In this document: positions 6,135-10,103 of the stretch, in pieces | Position numbering within the stretch: the first letter of the stretch is position 1 | Layout: every line of letters begins with the position of its first letter | Assembly: GCA_030673735.1 (NCBI GenBank) | Contig: DAOVIK010000038.1 | Location: forward strand, 1-10,103 | Reading direction: 5' to 3' | Length of the DNA stretch: 10,103 bases | From: Anaerolineae bacterium | GTDB taxonomy: Bacteria; Chloroflexota; Anaerolineae; Anaerolineales; E44-bin32 | Position numbers and translations under genes: made by a program | Notes under the pieces: model-generated | Told to the model about the DNA's origin: nothing | The model's database searches: none | The model's input: the letters and a program-made list of their open reading frames with translations, nothing else

Positions 6135-7457
6135 ATGAAGCCACGTCGACGGCATAAACCCTTCGCCCACCTGCAGTGGCAGGGGCGATCTGAGGAAGAG
6201 CCGCCTCCGATCTCGCTCTCTAAGCTATGTGAGGCATTCCCCTCAGGCAGGGCGAGCACTACCGCTGCCTTCTCCGGGCGACTGATCCAAGGTGAGAACG
6301 CAGGCGTCATGGCGGCCATGCTGCCGGAGTATGAAGGCAAGGTCGACCTGGTGTACGCCGATCCCCCTTTCCTGAGCGGAAAGGCCTACGCGGCACGCAT
6401 TGGTCGAGACGAAGATTCCCGCCGCCCCTCTGAGTGGAAAACGATCGAAGGCTATAGCGACACCTGGCGCGATGGTGCCGCGTACCTGGACATGCTCTAC
6501 TCTCGCATGAAGCTGCTGCACAAGCTCCTGTCCCCCTCTGGGACTCTGTATCTGCATCTAGACTGGCACGCCTCCGCCTACGCAAGGGTCATGCTCGACG
6601 AGATTTTCGGCCCCAAGCGCTTGCTCAATGAGATTATCTGGACCTACCATGGGCCATCCCCGATCCGCACGGCCTTCAAACGCAAGCATGACACCATCCT
6701 GGCCTACACAAAATCCAGCCAATATACGTTCAATGCCGACGCGGTGCGCGTGGCTTATGATCCCAGCACGGTGAAGACATTCGCTTCATCGCCGAAGGCG
6801 GGATTTGGTCGAAAACCCGACCTGGAACGCGGCAAAGTTCCAGAAGATTGGTGGTACTTTCCAGTCATCGCCCGCTTGCATAACGAGCGAACAGGCTACC
6901 CGACACAGAAGCCGGAAGCCCTCCTTGAGCGCATCTTGTTGGCATCGAGCAATCCAGAGGATCTTGTTTTCGATCCATTCTGCGGCTCCGGCACAACGGC
7001 CGCGGTCGCCTCCAGGCTGGGGCGGCGGTGGATCGCATGCGACGCCAGCTCGCTGGCCGTGCATACCAGCTACCGCAGGTTGCTCTTGGCCAAGGAAGCA
7101 TTCCCGTTTTCACTTTGGCATGCTGATGGCGAATCGTTGGAAGGCAGCCTCCGGCCAGTTGTATCAGTTGATGTCTCCGGCCTTTCCGCAACAGTGAAGC
7201 TCGAAGGCGCGAGCGGAGCAGCGGAGACTCCCGCGGGCTTTCCGGAGAACATGGTTCTCTGGGAGGTGGACTGGAACCACGATGGTTTGGTTTTTCGGAG
7301 CCAGTCACAGGCGGTGCGCCACTGGAAGGGAAAGAACCTCGATCTTCAATTGCCCCACGAGTTCGCTGCAAGCGGCACACACAGGATTGCCGTGCGAGCG
7401 GTCGATGCAGTGGGCAACTCCGGGATCGACAGCATAGATATCCAGATTGCGGACTGA
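6135..7457 (+). CDS. Beta-class DNA adenine methyltransferase (Mod-like) with PKD/Ig-like C-terminal tail
   Basis: This 440-residue S-adenosylmethionine-dependent DNA methyltransferase has motifs in the beta-class order. The catalytic motif IV, YADPPF (DPPF at 76-79), comes first. A variable, target-recognition-like region (about 165-250) follows, then motif X GYPTQKP (254-260) and the AdoMet-binding motif I DPFCGSGTT (280-288). DPPF favours N6-adenine methylation, though N4-cytosine cannot be excluded. Residues about 340-440 form an extra beta-rich tail with a PKD-like pattern (W-x-VDWNHDG near 376-384, then HEF--GTHRIAVRAVDAVGN near 408-428). I recall similar tails on some type III Mod-like enzymes but cannot confirm this. 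No Res or other nuclease gene is in the window, so it looks like an orphan. ATG 6135 has a poor ribosome binding site, and translation may be coupled to the gene 13 bases upstream. Confidence 0.9.
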   Translation: MKPRRRHKPFAHLQWQGRSEEEPPPISLSKLCEAFPSGRASTTAAFSGRLIQGENAGVMAAMLPEYEGKVDLVYADPPFLSGKAYAARIGRDEDSRRPSEWKTIEGYSDTWRDGAAYLDMLYSRMKLLHKLLSPSGTLYLHLDWHASAYARVMLDEIFGPKRLLNEIIWTYHGPSPIRTAFKRKHDTILAYTKSSQYTFNADAVRVAYDPSTVKTFASSPKAGFGRKPDLERGKVPEDWWYFPVIARLHNERTGYPTQKPEALLERILLASSNPEDLVFDPFCGSGTTAAVASRLGRRWIACDASSLAVHTSYRRLLLAKEAFPFSLWHADGESLEGSLRPVVSVDVSGLSATVKLEGASGAAETPAGFPENMVLWEVDWNHDGLVFRSQSQAVRHWKGKNLDLQLPHEFAASGTHRIAVRAVDAVGNSGIDSIDIQIAD

Positions 7458-7485
7458 AAACGGTAGATCCAGTTATCCAAGCGCG

Positions 7486-7501
7486 ATCTGCATAAGCAGA
7501 T
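7486..7501 (+). terminator. Small hairpin after the methyltransferase gene
   Basis: A 6-bp stem, ATCTGC / GCAGAT, has an ATAA loop and is followed by GCTTTGCGG, so there is no real T-tract. It lies in the 105-base gap before the next gene. It may be a weak terminator or a chance structure. I found no promoter in the gap. Confidence 0.25.
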
Positions 7502-7551
7502 GCTTTGCGGCAATTGGCGCGACGGCCTAGAGATCTAAGGCATTGAACGCC

Positions 7552-7557
7552 AGGAGG
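7552..7557 (+). promoter_or_regulatory. Strong ribosome binding site of the ABM-like gene
   Basis: AGGAGG, a full match to the anti-Shine-Dalgarno core, lies 5 bases before the ATG at 7563. It is the strongest such site in the window and fixes the start. Confidence 0.8.
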
Positions 7558-7562
7558 TAAAC

Positions 7563-7946
7563 ATGTCTGGGCCCATACTCTTTATCTCTACCTCCACGAT
7601 AAACGACGGTGCCCTCGAAAAGTTCAAAGAGGCAGTACTAAATACAATCGACTTCCTTGAGGCCAACGGCCCCCAACTGATGGGCGAGGTCAACATCGAT
7701 GAAAGCAAGATGATTGCCTACGCCATTCAGCTTCACCGGGACTCTGAATCAATCCTGGCTCATTGGAACCTTTCAGACCCGTATCGGCGCGATGTGATGC
7801 AGCACACAACAACCACACGTATCGATATATACGGCGAGCCCAACGAGGCCGTCATGGAGGGGATGCGGCAACTCTCCGCCCAGGGAGCACATCTTTCCGT
7901 ATTCCCACGTTTTGCCGGCTTTATACGGCTTCCTGCATTTGAGTAG
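7563..7946 (+). CDS. Hypothetical protein resembling the dimeric alpha/beta-barrel (ABM-like) fold
   Basis: This is a 127-residue soluble protein with no signal peptide or membrane segment. The order is a strand (PILFISTSTI), a helix (ALEKFKEAVLNTIDFLEANGP), strands around NIDESKMIAYAIQLHRD, a helix (SESILAHW), and a closing AGFIRL strand. This is the plan of small ferredoxin-like ABM proteins, which dimerise; some are quinol monooxygenases and many have no known function. I recall similar unnamed proteins in soil bacteria, but I see no catalytic residues I can name. The start is well supported by AGGAGG. It stands alone, 105 bases after the methyltransferase and convergent with the response regulator gene. 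The product name should stay hypothetical. Confidence 0.8.
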   Translation: MSGPILFISTSTINDGALEKFKEAVLNTIDFLEANGPQLMGEVNIDESKMIAYAIQLHRDSESILAHWNLSDPYRRDVMQHTTTTRIDIYGEPNEAVMEGMRQLSAQGAHLSVFPRFAGFIRLPAFE

Positions 7947-8034
7947 TCTTGTTTTCCCCATAGCATTTCACCCTTGGCAGAACTTCAAGGACAGGCCGGA
8001 TCGGGCCCTCCCGCTTCCGGATCCCGCTACAACG

Positions 8035-8059
8035 AAAATCGCGCCCATTTGGGCGCGAT
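8035..8059 (-). terminator. Rho-independent terminator of the response regulator gene
   Basis: A perfect 9-bp stem, ATCGCGCCC / GGGCGCGAT (8038-8046 with 8051-8059), has a 4-base loop. Read on the - strand it is followed by TTT from the + strand AAAA at 8035-8038, and it lies 24 bases after the response regulator stop. On the + strand there is no T-tract, so it should serve the - strand gene. It could also stop read-through from the ABM-like gene. Confidence 0.8.
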
Positions 8060-8083
8060 GATTGATCAAGCAAGTGCATAGTC

Positions 8084-8755
8084 TCACTTCGGAGGAGGTA
8101 CCATGAGGCGATATCCCACGCCTCGCACCGTGGCGAGCAATCTCGGCTGTTTGGGATCCCGCTCAACCGCTCTCCGCAGCCAGCTCATGTGGACGTCTAA
8201 GGTACGTGTATCCCCGGTATAGTCGGTATCCCAAACTTGCCGGATCAACGCCTTCCTGGTCATAAGTCGTTCAGGATTCTGCATGAAGACTTCAAGCAAT
8301 CTGGTTTGCTTGGGCGTCAGCCGGGATTCCTTGCCATGGCATTTGACCTTGTGCTGAGCCAGATTGAGCTTGATCGGACCGAGTTCGAGAACATGGCGTT
8401 CGTCCCCCGGAAGCAAACGCTCGATGCGGTTGAGTAGCTTTCTAGGGGTGAAGGGCTGAACCAGTGTCAGGCTTGCCCCATTGGTCCGATCAGGACGCGC
8501 TCCCTCCGGCGATACCAGGATGATGGGAACGCCATCGAGCTGGGCGCGCGTCTTGCGACACATTCTTGTTCCGCTGGTCTTCATCGACGCGGCATCTAGA
8601 ACCACCAGGTCAGGAGACTCCTTCGCCGCGGCCTTGAGCGCAAGATCAATCTTGTGGTGAACTGATATGGAGTATCCTTTTTTCTTCAGTGCAGAGGCAA
8701 AGGATGGAGCCGTCGCCCGACCGCTTTCTATGAGCAAGAGATTGGCACTTGTCAT
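8084..8755 (-). CDS. OmpR/PhoB-type response regulator with degenerate receiver
   Basis: This 223-residue transcription regulator has an N-terminal receiver-like domain (about 4-115), with ANLLLIES as its first strand and DLVVLD as its third. A C-terminal winged-helix DNA-binding domain covers about 120-220 (LTPKQTRLLEVF, then TLDVHMSWLRRAV and VRGVGYRLMV, all typical OmpR-family). The phospho-acceptor position is kept as Asp54. The paired acidic residues of strand 1 are reduced to Glu10-Ser11, and the conserved Lys before Pro-Phe is Gln100 (QPF). Normal phosphorylation is therefore doubtful. No sensor kinase gene is adjacent. The ATG at 8755 has AAGGA 6 bases upstream; an in-frame ATG 18 codons earlier adds nothing receiver-like. 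The gene has its own promoter, leader hairpin and terminator. Confidence 0.9.
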   Translation of the reverse strand: MTSANLLLIESGRATAPSFASALKKKGYSISVHHKIDLALKAAAKESPDLVVLDAASMKTSGTRMCRKTRAQLDGVPIILVSPEGARPDRTNGASLTLVQPFTPRKLLNRIERLLPGDERHVLELGPIKLNLAQHKVKCHGKESRLTPKQTRLLEVFMQNPERLMTRKALIRQVWDTDYTGDTRTLDVHMSWLRRAVERDPKQPRLLATVRGVGYRLMVPPPK

Positions 8756-8776
8756 TAGGGGTCCTTGGCTGTCAGT

Positions 8777-8799
8777 GCGGCTGCATCCCCAGCAGCCGC
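8777..8799 (-). promoter_or_regulatory. Hairpin in the leader of the response regulator mRNA
   Basis: A perfect 8-bp GC-rich stem, GCGGCTGC / GCAGCCGC (8777-8784 with 8792-8799), has a 7-base loop. It sits between the predicted transcription start (about 8808) and the start codon, ending about 21 bases before the ATG. No T-tract follows it. It could stabilise the mRNA or tune translation. Confidence 0.5.
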
Positions 8800-8814
8800 G
8801 AGTCGGCAAACTCG

Positions 8815-8843
8815 ATTATACCCCGAAATGGAGCCAACGTAAA
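8815..8843 (-). promoter_or_regulatory. Sigma-70-type promoter of the response regulator gene
   Basis: On the - strand, a perfect TATAAT -10 (8815-8820) is preceded by a 17-base spacer and TTTACG (8838-8843, 4/6 match to the -35). Transcription should start near 8808, about 53 bases before the ATG. Confidence 0.75.
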
Positions 8844-8877
8844 TGAAAACATCCTTAAGGCTAGCTTCCGTGCCTCT

Positions 8878-8928
8878 CCTTTAACACCTTTAAGGCAGTT
8901 GTGTTACGATTTTCACCGCGATTTCACC
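8878..8928 (-). promoter_or_regulatory. Direct-repeat cluster upstream of the response regulator promoter (candidate operators)
   Basis: Two repeat pairs lie upstream of the -35. GGTGAAA (- strand) occurs at 8922-8928 and 8911-8917 with an 11-base period, the spacing used by OmpR/PhoB-type dimers. TTAAAGG occurs at 8887-8893 and 8878-8884 with a 9-base period. The half-sites TAACAC (8882-8887) and GTGTTA (8901-8906) also form an inverted repeat. A CCTTAAGG palindrome lies closer, at 8853-8860. Binding by the response regulator itself is inference. Confidence 0.4.
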
Positions 8929-9075
8929 TCAAATCTTCCGAATCCATTCCACGGTGATCCTAAGCAAGCTTTGCAATCCTCCGGTCATCCTGATCAGGAA
9001 CCTTGACTCGGACCAAAGCCGTGAGTTCTTGGTTTTTCAAGTGAGAGATAGGCTTGATCGCTGGGAGCGCATAAG

Positions 9076-10103
9076 TCAATCCTCCAGATCCCCGAGGTTT
9101 CGCAAGCGTTTGCTGCTGCGTATCCGGCTGGGGCCTCCTCCTTCTTCTTCGGATCGGCCACCGCCAAAGCCACGAAACGCCTTCTCTCCCAACTGGATCG
9201 CCACTCGGCCGGCGAACGCCACAGGCCCCGGCCAGAGGGCGAGCGGAGAGAGAACCTCTCGCATTTCTCTGGACCAACGCGAGTGCCCTTGCCAGCGGCT
9301 GATGGCCCAGCATCGATCGATAGCTTGCGCGGCCGAGGCGATCTCATCTTCGCGGATGTGACTGCGCCCGCCTGAACCTAGCAGCCACGTAGGCGTGTTC
9401 GCGGGTTCAGCGAAGTATTCGACGTGGGCCCATTCCTCGACATCCTGCCCCCAAGATGAAACGCCGGCCGCCTCGACCAACTTGGCAGCCGCGAACATAG
9501 CCATCCCGAATGCGGGCCCGCTTCCAATGAACACAACCGGACTGAGGCCGCTAATCTTTTCTGCGAAGTCTCCTCCAGCTCTGGCTTCGGCCTCGAGCCA
9601 TGGCTCCAGGGCCTCAGGCAACTCCATCATGGAATTCGCGATTTCATCCCGCTTGCTTTTTTCGGACAACGCCTCTGCTGCCGCGTAGCCGAGCATCAGC
9701 GATCCCAAGAAGCTCAACAATCCGGGTCCGGTCGGAGCTGGCGGAGTCTGCATACTCAATGTCATTTGCGCTGCGCGAGCCAAGGAGCTTTCCCGGTTGC
9801 CGGTCATAGCCAATGTGTGCACCCCTTGGGCATTCGCCAATTCGACGGCTTCTATCGTGCGCGCTACCTCCCCCGATACGGAGATCCCGATCAGCAAGCT
9901 CCCCATATTTGTCGCCTGGAATCGGGGTGTCAGGTATCGCGCCGCCGTCATTGAGGGGGCCGCTCTCACTCTCCTTCCGCTCCAAGACGAGAAGGCCATC
10001 TCTAGCGCCACGGCTGCGTGATGTGAATCGCCGCATCCGCAGATAATCACTTCCTCGATCACTGACGCCTTCTCCCCCACGACTGCTCTTGCTTGATCTC
10101 GTG
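9076..10103 (-). CDS. Double-SIS-domain protein, GlmS-isomerase/FrlB-like (5' end outside window)
   Basis: This sugar-phosphate isomerase-like protein has two SIS (sugar isomerase) domains and no glutaminase domain. Counting from a GTG at 10080, the first SIS domain is about 8-112 (VIICGCGDSHHAA, then the phosphosugar-binding ISVSGEV and the strand LAMTGNRESS). The second is about 180-255 (VVFIGSGPAFGMAM, then GQDVEEWAHVEYF in place of the usual ELKHGP-type segment). The tail ends with a FRGFGGG...SRIRSS block that I associate with this family. The frame stays open past 10080 to the window edge, and no ribosome binding site precedes the GTG, so the true start is probably outside. Relatives isomerise or deglycate amino-sugar phosphates; the substrate here is unknown. 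It lies upstream of, and in the same direction as, the response regulator, but 320 bases apart. Confidence 0.85.
   Translation of the reverse strand, partial: RDQARAVVGEKASVIEEVIICGCGDSHHAAVALEMAFSSWSGRRVRAAPSMTAARYLTPRFQATNMGSLLIGISVSGEVARTIEAVELANAQGVHTLAMTGNRESSLARAAQMTLSMQTPPAPTGPGLLSFLGSLMLGYAAAEALSEKSKRDEIANSMMELPEALEPWLEAEARAGGDFAEKISGLSPVVFIGSGPAFGMAMFAAAKLVEAAGVSSWGQDVEEWAHVEYFAEPANTPTWLLGSGGRSHIREDEIASAAQAIDRCWAISRWQGHSRWSREMREVLSPLALWPGPVAFAGRVAIQLGEKAFRGFGGGRSEEEGGGPSRIRSSKRLRNLGDLED

Larger units (their letters stand above)
8756..9075. other. 320-base non-coding region between the SIS and response regulator genes
   Basis: No convincing gene lies here. The left two thirds hold the response regulator leader, promoter and upstream repeats. 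The right third (about 8940-9075) holds only a 12-base perfect palindrome, TCCTGATCAGGA (8988-8999), which may be chance. I find no clear terminator for the SIS gene on the - strand. Confidence 0.7.

Noticed and set aside
6135..7946. A complete restriction-modification system
   Set aside because: Only the methyltransferase is present. The next gene is a small ABM-like protein with no nuclease motif, and no Res-like helicase is in the window.
7996..8023. Direct repeat CCGGATC (21-base period) with a small CGGG/CCCG stem
   Set aside because: It is a single short repeat with only a 4-bp stem, lying between two convergent genes. I see no function to assign.
8756..8809. Earlier in-frame ATG for the response regulator
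   Set aside because: The extra 18 residues would start at the predicted transcription start and span the leader hairpin; the ATG at 8755 has AAGGA at the right distance and begins just before the first receiver strand.
8988..8999. 12-base palindrome TCCTGATCAGGA as an operator
   Set aside because: A few 12-base palindromes are expected by chance in 10 kb, and no promoter lies beside it.
9012..9037. ACCAA/TTGGT hairpin followed by five T on the + strand
   Set aside because: The stem is 5 bp with a 12-base loop, and no + strand gene precedes it; on the - strand no T-tract follows.

Overview
The window carries one incomplete gene at each edge and eight complete genes between them. It looks like a chromosomal segment of a GC-rich bacterium, with housekeeping genes mixed among accessory ones. 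My best guess is a member of the Chloroflexota (Anaerolineae-like). This rests on remembered resemblance: the LysM lipoprotein with FxLYD-like domains, the shape of the double-SIS protein, and the beta-rich tail on the DNA methyltransferase. It is not proven by the sequence. I see no tRNA, rRNA, CRISPR array, insertion sequence or phage gene.

Left part (1-1425): the tail of an unrecognised beta-rich protein on the + strand (1-219) converges on a LysM lipoprotein gene on the - strand (255-1226, TTG start). A ~200-base divergent spacer follows. Centre (1426-4730): three + strand genes for RNA and translation functions. They are an OB-fold/HD-domain YhaM-like 3'-5' exoribonuclease, ribosomal protein S20 (rpsT, with its own promoter, a UUG start and a strong terminator) and arginyl-tRNA synthetase (argS, with an extended -10 promoter directly behind the rpsT terminator).

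Right-centre (4731-7946): a GC-rich hairpin with a poor T-tract separates argS from a P-loop GTPase-like protein of the COG2403 / cyclic 2,3-diphosphoglycerate synthetase-like family. Only 13 bases later comes a beta-class DNA adenine methyltransferase with a C-terminal PKD/Ig-like tail and no restriction partner in view. After a ~105-base gap is a 127-residue protein resembling the dimeric alpha/beta-barrel (ABM) fold.

Right part (7947-10103), - strand: an OmpR-type response regulator with a degenerate receiver pocket has its own terminator, promoter, leader hairpin and upstream direct repeats spaced as OmpR-family operators are. Upstream of it lies a double-SIS sugar-isomerase-like protein that runs off the right edge. 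Nothing here is clearly a new multi-gene system. The most interesting points are the methyltransferase tail and its coupling to the GTPase, and the atypical response regulator with its repeat-rich promoter.
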